Notes under the pieces: model-generated | Databases searched by the model: none | What the model was told of the DNA's origin: nothing | The model's input: the letters and a program-made list of their open reading frames with translations, nothing else | Made by a program: the position numbers and the translations under genes | From: Gemmatimonadaceae bacterium | GTDB taxonomy: Bacteria > Gemmatimonadota > Gemmatimonadetes > Gemmatimonadales > Gemmatimonadaceae | Reading direction: 5' to 3' | Length of the DNA stretch: 64,000 bases | Assembly (NCBI GenBank): GCA_036496605.1 | Contig: DASXKV010000003.1 | Location: forward strand, 62,001 to 126,000 | Shown: positions 17,603 through 25,961 of the stretch, one piece after another | How positions within the stretch are numbered: the stretch's first letter is position 1 | Layout of the letters: each line of letters begins with the position of its first letter

Positions 17603-18754
17603 ATGATGCGGCATCAAGCGATCTACCTCGACACGGCGCAAGATACGTCGCGCTTCCTGCGCTCGATCGCGGGCGTCGACCAGATCGCTATCGATACCGA
17701 GGGAGCGAGCTTTCACCGCTTCATCGATCGAATCTACCTGTTACAACTCTCGACCCGGGATCGATCCGCTATAATCGACCCACTGCCCATCGGAGTGCCG
17801 CAGGAGTTAGGCACTCTGCTCGAGGACCCTAACGTCGAAGTCGTCTTTCACGACGCGGACTACGATCTGCGACTCCTGCGACAGGATTACGGATGGCAGG
17901 TGCGCAAGATTTTCGACACGCGAGTGGCCGCCCAACTCCTCGGCATTCGCGCGTTCGGACTCGCAGCGCTCCTTGAGAAATATTTCGCCGTCAAGCTCGA
18001 TAAGAAGCATCAACGAGCTGATTGGTCGATGAGGCCACTCACGCCAGACATGCTCGAGTACGCCGCGCAGGACACGATGCATTTGCTCGGCCTGCGCGAC
18101 CGGCTCGCCGATCAGCTGGTCCGCGTGGGACGCTGGGAGTGGGCGCGCGAGGAGTTTGCGCGCCTCGAGGAAACACGCTGGGACGACGAGGACGACGCCA
18201 CCGGGTTCCTTCGCTTGAAGGGAGCACGCGATCTGAATCGGCGCGAGCTGGCGATCGTACGCGAGCTCGTCGCCTGGCGGAACGACACCGCGCGTAAGGC
18301 CGATCGTGCGACCTTTCGCGTTCTAGGAAACGAGCCGCTCTTCGAGATTGCGCGAACGAGGCCAGCCACTCGTGAGGCGCTGGCGTCAATCAAAGGCATG
18401 CCGCGGTCGCTGCTCGAGCGCGCATCGACGGATCTCCTCGAGGCGGTCAAGCGCGGTATCGCGCTGCCCGACGCCGAACTACCTCGCTTCCCGAAAGCGA
18501 TCAGGTGGGAGCGCGACCCGGAGTTCGACTTACGTGTGTCGGCGTTGCGCACGGCCCGCGATGCCGCGGCCCTGCGGCTCGACATGGATCCCGGAGTGCT
18601 CTGTTCACGTGACCGGCTCGAGGCACTCGCTCGGCGAAATCCAGCGACGATCGACGCGATGCGGGAGATTCCAGAGCTGCGCCGATGGCAAGTAGAAGAG
18701 CTCGGGGCGGATTTCCTCGCCGCGTTGGCCCCGCATCGTAAAGCGGCAGTCTGA
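17603..18754 (+). CDS. rnd: Ribonuclease D (DEDD exonuclease with HRDC domain)
   Basis: 383 residues from ATG 17603 (a second ATG follows directly). The DEDDy 3'-5' exonuclease residues are in IAIDTEGASF (D31, E33), FHDADYDLRLL (about D86) and YAAQDTMHL (Y153, D157). An HRDC domain covers about 210-290 (REL..WRNDTARKADRATFRVLGNEPLFEIA). RNase D trims 3' ends of tRNA and small RNAs. A strong hairpin overlaps the stop codon. Confidence 0.93.
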   Translation: MMRHQAIYLDTAQDTSRFLRSIAGVDQIAIDTEGASFHRFIDRIYLLQLSTRDRSAIIDPLPIGVPQELGTLLEDPNVEVVFHDADYDLRLLRQDYGWQVRKIFDTRVAAQLLGIRAFGLAALLEKYFAVKLDKKHQRADWSMRPLTPDMLEYAAQDTMHLLGLRDRLADQLVRVGRWEWAREEFARLEETRWDDEDDATGFLRLKGARDLNRRELAIVRELVAWRNDTARKADRATFRVLGNEPLFEIARTRPATREALASIKGMPRSLLERASTDLLEAVKRGIALPDAELPRFPKAIRWERDPEFDLRVSALRTARDAAALRLDMDPGVLCSRDRLEALARRNPATIDAMREIPELRRWQVEELGADFLAALAPHRKAAV

Positions 18755-18787
18755 AAAGCGTGTTTGTTAAACCGTCAACGCGCTTTT
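18754..18787. terminator. Bidirectional hairpin terminator between rnd and the MIP18-family gene
   Basis: AAAAGCGTGTT pairs with AACGCGCTTTT (one G-U) around a loop of about 12 nt. The A-run on the left and T-run on the right make it a rho-independent terminator in both directions, fitting the convergent genes on either side. Confidence 0.75.
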
Positions 18788-18790
18788 GGG

Positions 18791-19195
18791 CTAGAGGCCC
18801 ATATACGCCCTGACGCGCGGCTCGATGCGCTCCGGCGTCCAGTAGGGCGACCAAACCAGATTGAGCTCGACCTCGCCGACGCCGGGCAGCCCCTGCAACA
18901 CCCGCTCGACGTCCGTCATGATCTGCGGACCGGCGGGGCACCCCGGCGAAGTGAGCGTCATGTCGACGTGAATGTTGTTGCTCGGGTCGACGCTGATCTC
19001 GTAGACGAGTCCGAGGTCGACGATGTTCAGGCCGAGCTCCGGATCTTTCACTTTGCGCAGCGCGAGCTTGGCGATGTCTGATGTGATGACGTCGGCCGGC
19101 GACGCCGCATTTCCAGGCTCGTTAGGCGCAGCCGCATTACTCGCGTCATTCGCCGTATTCTCGCTATTCGCGTCCTGCTCGATTTCGTCGCTCAT
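18791..19195 (-). CDS. MIP18/DUF59-family Fe-S assembly factor (SufT/PaaD-like)
   Basis: 134 residues. An N-terminal low-complexity segment rich in N, A and E (about 1-35) precedes the DUF59 domain: VKDPELGLNIVDLGLVYEISV, LTSPGCPAGPQI with the conserved Cys86, and LVWSPYWTPERI. SufT-type proteins help mature or deliver Fe-S clusters, which fits the suf operon 12 kb away, though they are not co-transcribed. It follows the DUF2156 gene by 35 bp on the same strand. Confidence 0.9.
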   Translation of the reverse strand: MSDEIEQDANSENTANDASNAAAPNEPGNAASPADVITSDIAKLALRKVKDPELGLNIVDLGLVYEISVDPSNNIHVDMTLTSPGCPAGPQIMTDVERVLQGLPGVGEVELNLVWSPYWTPERIEPRVRAYMGL

Positions 19196-19229
19196 CGTGG
19201 AGGCTCCTCGTGCAAGATAGCTTGCGCGC

Positions 19230-20324
19230 TCAAGAGTGCAGCAACCGGCGACGAAGCCACCGCGACTCCGTTCGTGCCGCCCGCCACAACGCGCGTGCGA
19301 TCGTCGAGACGGGCGAGCCGTCGCTGAATGCCCCGGCGATGGCGTACAACGCGCCAGGCGAAAAGCGCGGCTCGTTCACGATCGCGTACACCGGCTCCCA
19401 CCGCTCGGGCAGAAACTTCGCTTTGAAGTTGTCGAGCCCCTCGAAATTGTAGAAGCGACGTCCATGCGCCTTCACCAAGCGTAGCAGTAGTCGAAGCCAC
19501 ATCGGATTTGCCGTCGGTCCCGCGCCGTGTCGTGAGAGCGGCGCGAGTCCGAGCGTCACGTAGTCGTAACCTTCGCCAGCAAGCGCCCGCATCGCAGAGT
19601 CGAGTAGCAGCTCGACGGTGCCGTTCGGAGCGTGGCGTCCGCGGACGAACTGCTCGACGAGCCATCCACCGCGCGCCGGTGCGGGCGAGGCAACGAGAAA
19701 CGCGACAATCTCGCTCGACCGAGATCGCGCGACGAAGATTCTGCGGTCGAATAGCCTCGTGAGCGTATCCGGCTCGACGAGAAAGTGCATCGGTGGCAAC
19801 CCACGCGTCGCGAGCCACTCCGTGAGCACCCGTATGAGCGAGGGATGACCCGTCGCTTCGTCCGCCGACATCGGTTCCACCACGATGCCCTTGTTGCGCG
19901 AGCGATTGACTTGTGCGCGAAGCGACGACTTGCTCGCGACGATACCCGGCCAGTGAGCTGGATTCCATGAGGGCTGCGCACCGAGCAAGACCATCGCATG
20001 TCTATGATGTGATCGAAGCAGCTCTTCGAGGCGCGCTTCAGCGCCGAAGTAACAAACGCGGCGTCTGCCTTGTGCGCATTCGCGCTCGAACTCCGAGATG
20101 ACGTCGGCCAGTCGGTGCTTCGCGCACACGGGTGATCCGGCGACCACACGCGTCCGGCGGCGCTCCACGTAGCCGACAACGGCGTCGCCCATCGCCGAGA
20201 ACCAGAGGCTCATCCCCGGGTTCACGATCTGATAGGCTGTCGCATTCCAGCCGTGGAGCATCACGAGCTCACGCGCCAGTTCCAGTGGATCTCCCCCAAC
20301 CGGTGCGTCGACGAGTGAATTCAT
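19230..20324 (-). CDS. DUF2156 (LPG synthetase C-terminal-like, GNAT-fold) protein
   Basis: 364 residues, no membrane helices. The sequence resembles the soluble C-terminal acyl/aminoacyl-transferase domain of MprF: two GNAT-like halves with the marks VCYFGAEARL, GAQPSWNPAHWPG, RAQVNRSRNKGI, ATRGLPPMHFLVEP and FYNFEGLDNFKAKFLPERWEP. In MprF this domain transfers Lys or Ala from tRNA to phosphatidylglycerol, but the flippase part is absent here, so lipid modification is inference. Confidence 0.85.
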   Translation of the reverse strand: MNSLVDAPVGGDPLELARELVMLHGWNATAYQIVNPGMSLWFSAMGDAVVGYVERRRTRVVAGSPVCAKHRLADVISEFERECAQGRRRVCYFGAEARLEELLRSHHRHAMVLLGAQPSWNPAHWPGIVASKSSLRAQVNRSRNKGIVVEPMSADEATGHPSLIRVLTEWLATRGLPPMHFLVEPDTLTRLFDRRIFVARSRSSEIVAFLVASPAPARGGWLVEQFVRGRHAPNGTVELLLDSAMRALAGEGYDYVTLGLAPLSRHGAGPTANPMWLRLLLRLVKAHGRRFYNFEGLDNFKAKFLPERWEPVYAIVNEPRFSPGALYAIAGAFSDGSPVSTIARALWRAARTESRWLRRRLLHS

Positions 20325-20429
20325 CTACGTCAGTGGCAGTCCGATGCTACGTCAGGACGCGCATGGTTCCTCATTCCACACGACGCGAGCTTGTTCTCGC
20401 CCGCTAACCTCGTGATGGAGTAGTCAGCC

Positions 20430-21650
20430 ATGCGCCCTCGAAATGTGCATCGCATCCTCGCCGTTGGCTTCATTCTGATCATCGCAACGACCGCTCGCGG
20501 TCAGCAGAGCGACGATCGCGCCGCGTCGGCGGCCTCCCCTCGGGTACCCAAGGGTTGGGAACTGTCCGGCGTTCCCGCGCTCAATTTCGACGCCGACGAA
20601 GGAGTCGGTATGGGTGCTGCGCTCGAGCTCTACAACTACGGCCCCGGCGTGCAGCCGTATCGGTTCACGATTCAGCCGACGGTGCTCATCACCAGCAGAG
20701 GGCGGCGCGACATGACCGTCTTCTTCGATGCGCCGACGCTCCTGCCGCACGGATGGCGTGTGAGTGCGTTCGCCGGAAGTGAAGAACAACGCGCTCAGCC
20801 GTACTACGGCGTGGGCAACGCGACGCCCTATGACCCAAGTCTGGAGCGGCCGCCGAACTCGTATTTCTACCGCTTCGGGCGCGAACGCCTCAGAGCCTCA
20901 GCGGACTTTCAACATCGCGTCGGCAAATCGTCAGCCCGTCTCCTTCTCGGCGGCGGCTTCTCAGGCTCTACGATCGATCTCACACCCTACGACTCGGGAA
21001 CGACGCTGCTCGCGGTGCAATCGAACGGGCAAACCCCTCCGCCGGATCGCGTCAACTACCTGCGCGCCGGCCTGCTGTGGGACTCTCGAGACCGAGAGAT
21101 CGGACCCAGCCGAGGCACGTGGGCCGAAGCACTCATCCAACGCGTGAGCAAAGGTCTGGGTGCCACCGAGGACTTCACGCGCTGGACGACTACCGTGCGC
21201 CAGTATGTGCCGCTTACGAGTCGCGTCGTCTTCGCGGAGCGTGTTGTTGCACAGGGCACATCCGGCAACGTGCCGTTCGATGAGTTGCCGACAATTCAAT
21301 CTTCGTTCAAGCAGGGTGAAGGACTTGGAGGATCGAGCAGCCTCCGCGGAATTCCAAAGGATCGGTACATCGGTAAGTCACTCCTTCTCAGCAATTCGGA
21401 ACTGCGCTGGCGGGCTGCCGAGTTCGCCCTGTTCGGCCGGCAGTCTTTCGTCGCGCTCGATGCGTTCGCCGATGCGGGCCGAGTGTGGGCCGATCAATTC
21501 CGCGTTGATCGGGTGCTCGACGACGTGCACGTCGGCTACGGCGGCGGAGTGCGAATTGGCGTCGGGCCGAGCTTCATCGTCGCCACGGACGTCGGCCACT
21601 CAAACGCATCGACCGCCGCGGTCTACGTCGGACTCGGCTGGATGTACTGA
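20430..21650 (+). CDS. Omp85/BamA-type outer membrane beta-barrel protein without POTRA domains
   Basis: 406 residues with a signal peptide (ILAVGFILIIATTARG, cleaved near residue 24). The rest alternates hydrophobic and polar residues as in beta-barrels. The bacterial-surface-antigen (D15) segment is visible: LRAGLLWDSRDREIGPSRGTWAEA, then GGSSSLRGIPKDRYIGKSLLLSNSELRW with the LRG-x-x motif of Omp85 barrels, and a C-terminal aromatic residue (WMY). No POTRA domains fit between signal and barrel, so it resembles patatin-linked or TamA-like short barrels. Its presence indicates an outer membrane. Confidence 0.85.
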   Translation: MRPRNVHRILAVGFILIIATTARGQQSDDRAASAASPRVPKGWELSGVPALNFDADEGVGMGAALELYNYGPGVQPYRFTIQPTVLITSRGRRDMTVFFDAPTLLPHGWRVSAFAGSEEQRAQPYYGVGNATPYDPSLERPPNSYFYRFGRERLRASADFQHRVGKSSARLLLGGGFSGSTIDLTPYDSGTTLLAVQSNGQTPPPDRVNYLRAGLLWDSRDREIGPSRGTWAEALIQRVSKGLGATEDFTRWTTTVRQYVPLTSRVVFAERVVAQGTSGNVPFDELPTIQSSFKQGEGLGGSSSLRGIPKDRYIGKSLLLSNSELRWRAAEFALFGRQSFVALDAFADAGRVWADQFRVDRVLDDVHVGYGGGVRIGVGPSFIVATDVGHSNASTAAVYVGLGWMY

Positions 21651-21655
21651 GCGGT

Positions 21656-21682
21656 GTCATCCCTCTTCCCAGCCAGGATGAC
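21656..21682. terminator. Hairpin GTCATCC...GGATGAC after the barrel gene
   Basis: 7-bp stem with a 13-nt loop, 6 bp past the stop of the barrel gene and just before the stop of the convergent serine hydrolase. It uses the same arm words as the hairpin at 13263. Probable bidirectional terminator. Confidence 0.5.
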
Positions 21683-21689
21683 GGCCTTG

Positions 21690-23144
21690 TCAGGCCTTGT
21701 GCGTTGCCTTTTTCGTCGTGTGCTTGGCGGCAGGCTTCCTGGCTGGGCTCTTCTTCGCCTTAGCCTTCGACGACTTCGCGCTGGAAGACTTGGACTTCGC
21801 GCTGGAAGACTTGGACTTCGCGCTGCTCGACTTTGCGCTGCTCGACTTCGCCCCGATGCGTCCTGCGCTCACCGACGTGTGCACGCGCGAGTGCCGTGCT
21901 CGAGCCACGCGCTCCGGTCTGTTCCAGCCGATCGCGCGATCGGCTCGGAATTTCGCCGGCATCTCGAGCATGCCGTCGCCGTAGTCCAGAACGGCGAGTG
22001 CTGCAGCGTCTGAGAGGTCGGCACGGACATCGGCAATCACTTTGGCCGGTCGTCGCGCTCGAGCCGCGTGAACGCGGTTCGTGAGCAGAATGACGAACAT
22101 GTCGCGATCCGGATCGATCCACAGCGACGTGCCGGTAAAGCCGGTGTGCCCGTAGGCGCGCTCGCTGAGATACTTGCCGCAGCTTCCGTCACCCGCGCAT
22201 GTGTCCCATCCGAGCGCTCGCGTGCGCGCTGCGCGAGTCGTGAAGAGCGTGACTGTCGAGTCGGCGATGATCCTCGTTCCACCGTACTCACCACCGTTGA
22301 GCATCATCTGAGCGAACACGGCGAGGTCCGACGCCGTACTGAACAAACCAGCATGGCCTGCGATACCGCCGAGTGCAAACGCGTTCTCGTCGTGCACTTC
22401 GCCGCGAAGTGGATAGCCCCGCGGCGGGTTCACCTCGGTCGGCGCGATTCGGTCACGCAACGAGTCCGCCGGCTTGAAGTACGTGTTCTCCATGCCGAGC
22501 GGCTTCCAGACATGATCGGCAAGGAACTGGTCGAGTCGCTCGCCCGAAGCCGCTTCCACGACGAAGCCGAGCATGTCGGCACCGAGGTCGGAATACTCGT
22601 AGTACTGATCCGGATGATAGACGAGCGGTGTTTCGATCGCCGCCTGACGAGCCTCCTCGGGGCTATGCGCTATGCGCCAGAGGTCGCGACCAGCAGGCAG
22701 CCCGGAACGGTGCTCCAGCAGAAGCCGCAGCGTGACGAGATCCTTTTCGCCCCCGGAGAATTCGGGGATGTACTTCGAGACCGGATCGTCCAGGTGCACT
22801 TTTCCCTGATCGTAGAGAATCATCAGGGCGGTGGTCGTACCGACGACTTTGGTGAGGGACGCGAGGTCGTAGATGCTTTGGGTTGGGCTGACGGCCTCGC
22901 TCTGGTCGTCCCAGTCGAGCCGGCCAAAGCCGCGCTGCCAAACGGCGGCACCTTTGCGCCCGACGACGACGGCTGCGCCGGGGTAGCCGCCCGCTTGAAT
23001 GCCACGCATAACGACGTGGTCGATCTTGGCCAGCCGAGCGGCCGACATGCCGACCGAACGCGGGGCTTTCACGGGCAATCCCCCGGGACCGGTGGGACCA
23101 CCAGTGGCCAGCGTCAAAGCCGAGAACAGCAGAGAAACCAACAC
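21690..23144 (-). CDS. Secreted serine hydrolase of the beta-lactamase/DD-peptidase family with a histone-H1-like tail
   Basis: 484 residues from GTG 23144, with a signal peptide (LVSLLFSALTLATGG). The class C beta-lactamase-like fold shows S96-x-x-K99 (LASLTKV), Y184-S-D (the Y-x-N position) and the HTG box (YGHTGFTGTSLW). A substrate such as a D-Ala peptide, ester or cyclic nucleotide cannot be chosen. From about residue 432 the tail is only S, A, K, P and T, with repeated SSSAKSK units followed by AKK-PARKPAAKH, like histone H1. Such a tail could bind anionic wall polymers. Confidence 0.85.
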   Translation of the reverse strand: MLVSLLFSALTLATGGPTGPGGLPVKAPRSVGMSAARLAKIDHVVMRGIQAGGYPGAAVVVGRKGAAVWQRGFGRLDWDDQSEAVSPTQSIYDLASLTKVVGTTTALMILYDQGKVHLDDPVSKYIPEFSGGEKDLVTLRLLLEHRSGLPAGRDLWRIAHSPEEARQAAIETPLVYHPDQYYEYSDLGADMLGFVVEAASGERLDQFLADHVWKPLGMENTYFKPADSLRDRIAPTEVNPPRGYPLRGEVHDENAFALGGIAGHAGLFSTASDLAVFAQMMLNGGEYGGTRIIADSTVTLFTTRAARTRALGWDTCAGDGSCGKYLSERAYGHTGFTGTSLWIDPDRDMFVILLTNRVHAARARRPAKVIADVRADLSDAAALAVLDYGDGMLEMPAKFRADRAIGWNRPERVARARHSRVHTSVSAGRIGAKSSSAKSSSAKSKSSSAKSKSSSAKSSKAKAKKSPARKPAAKHTTKKATHKA

Positions 23145-23349
23145 TTCGACTCCCCGGTCGGACGAGCGGAAATCACGGGTCGGCGCTAACGAGTCGCTCG
23201 ATAACGCCTATGTATGCAGATGCCGTGCAACGAAAACGATGACGGGCCGGACGTGGGGGAAAGTCATCCGGTCAGTATGAATGCCTTACTATCCGAGGGC
23301 GACCAAGGTTCCAGAGGCGGGCGGCCGCGCGTCGGAAATAATGTCGCAT

Positions 23350-23378
23350 GGAAACGGGACGAGCAAGGGGGGCGTATG
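23350..23378 (+). promoter_or_regulatory. ECF-type promoter upstream of the sigma factor gene
   Basis: GGAAAC at 23350-23355 and CGTA at 23373-23376 are separated by 17 nt, the arrangement of ECF promoters (AAC -35 core and CGTA/CGTC -10, as in the sigma-W group). It points at the ECF gene 140 bp downstream and suggests autoregulation. Judged from consensus only. Confidence 0.55.
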
Positions 23379-23394
23379 CAACGGTGGCTCAAAC

Positions 23395-23468
23395 GGTTGA
23401 GAACTGGTGGTTGGTGGGTGGTTGTTGCTGACGGTCATCCCGACTCAGCAACAGCGACGAACCACTAG
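23395..23468. repeat. Intergenic palindrome in the sigma factor leader, GGTTGGT class
   Basis: GGTGGTTGGTGGGTGG words on the left and GAACCACTAGCAATC on the right surround a perfect 8-bp stem GTTGCTGA/TCAGCAAC (23424-23431 with 23445-23452, 13-nt loop). If transcription starts at the promoter above, this hairpin lies in the 5' leader of the sigma factor gene. Confidence 0.6.
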
Positions 23469-23519
23469 CAATCAAGCACCTGCGCAAACCATTCTCTCCA
23501 TCCCAGTGACCAATTTCCC

Positions 23520-24107
23520 GTGACTGTTGAGCTTCTCACGATTCGCCAGGCAATCGAAGGAGATGAGGCGGCGCTACGGGCGTTGTGGACACGCCACGCC
23601 CCACATATCGACCTCGTCGTTCGCCGGCTGGTCGGATCCGACTCTGATCTGGCGGCGGACATCGCACAGGAGGTTTGGATTCAGATCTTCCGCGCGCTGC
23701 CAAGCTATCGTGGCGACTCCCAGTTCGGGACATGGGCGCACCGCATCGCGGTGAACCGTACGCTCAACGCTCTTCGAAAAACGAGACGGCTCGCGAACGC
23801 GGAATCCGAGATCCAGGAAGACAGCGCATCGGTCGAGATGGATACCGATCGCTCCTTCCTCGCCGCCTCGATCGAAGAAGCGATGACGAAGCTCTCACCG
23901 GGCGCCCGTGCCGTGTTCGTCTTACACGATGTGGAAGGGTTCACGCACGAAGAGATCGCTCGCGACCTCGGTATTACGGCGGGCGGCTCGAAATCACAAC
24001 TCTTTAAAGCGCGGGCGAAACTGCGAAAGCTGCTCGCCCATCTTGTAGAAGCAGCAACCGATGCAACGAAACAGAGGATTGATAGTGGACATGTCGCACC
24101 TGCCTGA
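23520..24107 (+). CDS. RNA polymerase sigma factor, ECF subfamily
   Basis: 195 residues from GTG 23520. Region 2 holds DLAADIAQEVWIQIFRALPSYRGDSQFGTWAHRIAVNRTLNALRK (about 45-92), the -10 recognition and DNA-melting helix. Region 4 holds LSPGARAVFVLHDVEGFTHEEIARDLGITAGGSKSQLFKARAKLRKLL (about 125-175), the -35 helix-turn-helix. A membrane anti-sigma gene overlaps its end. It probably reads the promoter at 23350 and controls the anti-sigma and PDZ genes. Confidence 0.95.
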   Translation: MTVELLTIRQAIEGDEAALRALWTRHAPHIDLVVRRLVGSDSDLAADIAQEVWIQIFRALPSYRGDSQFGTWAHRIAVNRTLNALRKTRRLANAESEIQEDSASVEMDTDRSFLAASIEEAMTKLSPGARAVFVLHDVEGFTHEEIARDLGITAGGSKSQLFKARAKLRKLLAHLVEAATDATKQRIDSGHVAPA

Positions 24108-24795
24108 TGAGCGCCTTTCGGCGCTGACCGACGACCCGCCGACATCGGCGGAGCTCGCGCATCTCGCGTCGTGCGAGCGATGCGCGGCGGAACGCGCCGC
24201 CTATAGAGCGCTGCGTGAAGTTGCCAGGTCGGAGCAATCGCGAATTGGGGCACCGTTGAGTGATTGGGAATCGCTCGCACCTGCGCTGCGCGCCGATGGA
24301 GTGATCGACACGGGTGAATGGCGTGTTGCACGTCGTCCGCGACGATTCGGTGGCGTGTGGTCACAGGCCGCCGCCGCGGTGTTGATCGCAATCGGCGGCA
24401 TCGCGTACGGTCGTTACTCGGCAGCCGGATCGATGCTGCCGGCCTTGCGGCATGGCGGGGGCGCGTTGGCGAAGGCGGGCGCGGATTCGTCGGCATTTTC
24501 GAGCCTCGAAGAAGCGCGCTCAGCACAGGAGCAAGCGCAGACGCTGTATCAGAGCGCGGCGCTCTATCTCGCGGCGCACGACACGCTGGAGCTGTCGCCG
24601 GACAGCCCGGCTGCGATGCGCCATCGTTTAGCAACGCTGGACGAGGTGGGCGCGACCGTTCGACAGGCGCTCGCTGAGTCGCCCGGCGACCCCGTCATCA
24701 ATGGCTATTACCTAACGACGCTGGGACAGCGCGATGCGACATTGCGGCAGCTCAACGCATCCCTGCCCGCGAACATGCGGGTGAACATCTTCTAA
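24085..24795 (+). CDS. Anti-sigma factor with zinc-binding ZAS-type motif, single-pass membrane protein
   Basis: About 236 residues. The N-terminal cytosolic part has the zinc anti-sigma motif H-x3-C-x2-C (LAHLASCERC, about residues 26-33), then a membrane helix near 95-112 (AAAAVLIAIGGIAYG) and an external domain with heptad-like A/E/Q-rich helices (SLEEARSAQEQAQTLYQSAALYL). GTG 24085 is preceded by AGAGGA at 6 nt; ATG 24091 and ATG 24061 are alternatives. It overlaps the sigma gene by 23 bp, as in ECF sigma/anti-sigma pairs. Confidence 0.87.
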   Translation: MDMSHLPDERLSALTDDPPTSAELAHLASCERCAAERAAYRALREVARSEQSRIGAPLSDWESLAPALRADGVIDTGEWRVARRPRRFGGVWSQAAAAVLIAIGGIAYGRYSAAGSMLPALRHGGGALAKAGADSSAFSSLEEARSAQEQAQTLYQSAALYLAAHDTLELSPDSPAAMRHRLATLDEVGATVRQALAESPGDPVINGYYLTTLGQRDATLRQLNASLPANMRVNIF

Positions 24796-25961
24796 TGCGC
24801 GGTCTCTGGAGTGACGTGGCGACGATGCCTCGAGTGCGTTCGGCTTTGTGGATCTGTGTCATAGGACTCGTTATCGGCGCGGCGGCGCTGGCGGAAGCGC
24901 AGACTCCCGTTTCGGCCCGCGATAGCAATCGCGTCTATCGCCTGCAGTTCCAACGCTCGGCCGACACAGCGTACACCAGCAGCCTTCGTCGAGCGCGGCT
25001 TCAGCTCCGGGAACGCCTCGATTCCCTGCAGCATGAATTCGAGGGGCTGGGGCTCGATGCGCCCGATCGCGTCGATCTCGTGCGCGAGCTTCGCGCGCTG
25101 ATCTCCTCGCTCGGCGATCTCGATCAGCTCGAACAGCACGGGCGCGTGCGGTTCGTCGATCCGTCCATGGCGGCCGAGAAGGCACGGACGCTGGCCCAGC
25201 AGGCGCGCACGTTTGGCCCAATGCTCCGTCGCTCGATGCAGTCGCTGCAGCCTGGCTGGATCGGCATCAACGCGCAGGGGACGCAGCAGCGCATTGTACG
25301 CAACGACAGCGTCTACCTCAGGTACTTCAACTATCCGCAAGTCATCTCGGTGGAGCCCAGCTCACCCGCCGAGCGCGCTGGAATTTCTCGTGGTGATCAA
25401 CTCATCGCGTATGAGGGCGCAGACCTGCGTGACCACGAGATCAACCTGACGAAGCTCCTTCAGCCATCCCGACGGATCTCGGTCACGATTCGGCGCGATG
25501 GCGAAGAGCGAGATTACGACGTCGTCGTTGCGAAAGCGCCACCACAGATCGAGGCCTTGCGAGGATTCAGCTCTCGCGATGTCGCTGTCGATTCCATGCC
25601 TTTCGCGCTTGCGATGCCTCGCACCCCAGTGCTCGCCCGCACCATGCCGCAGGTGCGCATCTTCGATGGGAGAGAGGCTGGTGTCGTGCCCGTTCTCGGC
25701 GCAAAGCTCGTCGCGATCACCGACGAATCGCTCGGACGCATCTTCGGTGTCTCGAGTGGCGTGCTCGTGACCGAAGTCTTCAGCGATCCGGCCGAGTCCT
25801 CTGGTCTTCGAGGTGGTGACGTGATCAGTAAGGCTGATGGCCGCGACATAACGGACGTCGCGCAGCTCCGCCGAATCGTCGCCGCGCACGGCGGCGACCG
25901 AAACGTGGAGCTGGAGATTGTGCGTCAGAAGCGGACGCGCGCCGTCACGCTCCGCTGGTAA
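24795..25961 (+). CDS. Secreted or membrane-anchored protein with two PDZ domains
   Basis: 388 residues starting at TAATG, overlapping the anti-sigma stop by one base. A signal peptide/anchor lies at about 15-36. A helical segment rich in L, R, E and Q covers about 55-140. The PDZ cores are SVEPSSPAERAGISRGDQLIAYEGADL (about 190-220) and TEVFSDPAESSGLRGGDVISKADGRDITD (about 325-355). No protease triad is seen, so it may bind C-terminal peptides of misfolded envelope proteins as part of the ECF circuit (inference). Its end overlaps the convergent reductase by 17 bp. Confidence 0.85.
   Translation: MRGLWSDVATMPRVRSALWICVIGLVIGAAALAEAQTPVSARDSNRVYRLQFQRSADTAYTSSLRRARLQLRERLDSLQHEFEGLGLDAPDRVDLVRELRALISSLGDLDQLEQHGRVRFVDPSMAAEKARTLAQQARTFGPMLRRSMQSLQPGWIGINAQGTQQRIVRNDSVYLRYFNYPQVISVEPSSPAERAGISRGDQLIAYEGADLRDHEINLTKLLQPSRRISVTIRRDGEERDYDVVVAKAPPQIEALRGFSSRDVAVDSMPFALAMPRTPVLARTMPQVRIFDGREAGVVPVLGAKLVAITDESLGRIFGVSSGVLVTEVFSDPAESSGLRGGDVISKADGRDITDVAQLRRIVAAHGGDRNVELEIVRQKRTRAVTLRW

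Larger units (their letters stand above)
23145..23519. other. Divergent intergenic region (375 bp) with ECF promoter and hairpin
   Basis: Separates the serine hydrolase (minus) from the ECF sigma gene (plus). It holds a promoter-like GGAAAC-N17-CGTA pair at 23350-23376 and a GGTTGGT-class palindrome at 23395-23468. The remaining 200 bp shows nothing recognisable. Confidence 0.5.

Noticed and set aside
22068-23189. Plus-strand open frame of 373 codons opposite the serine hydrolase
   Set aside because: Antisense shadow; the serine hydrolase has signal peptide and SxxK/YxD/HTG motifs.
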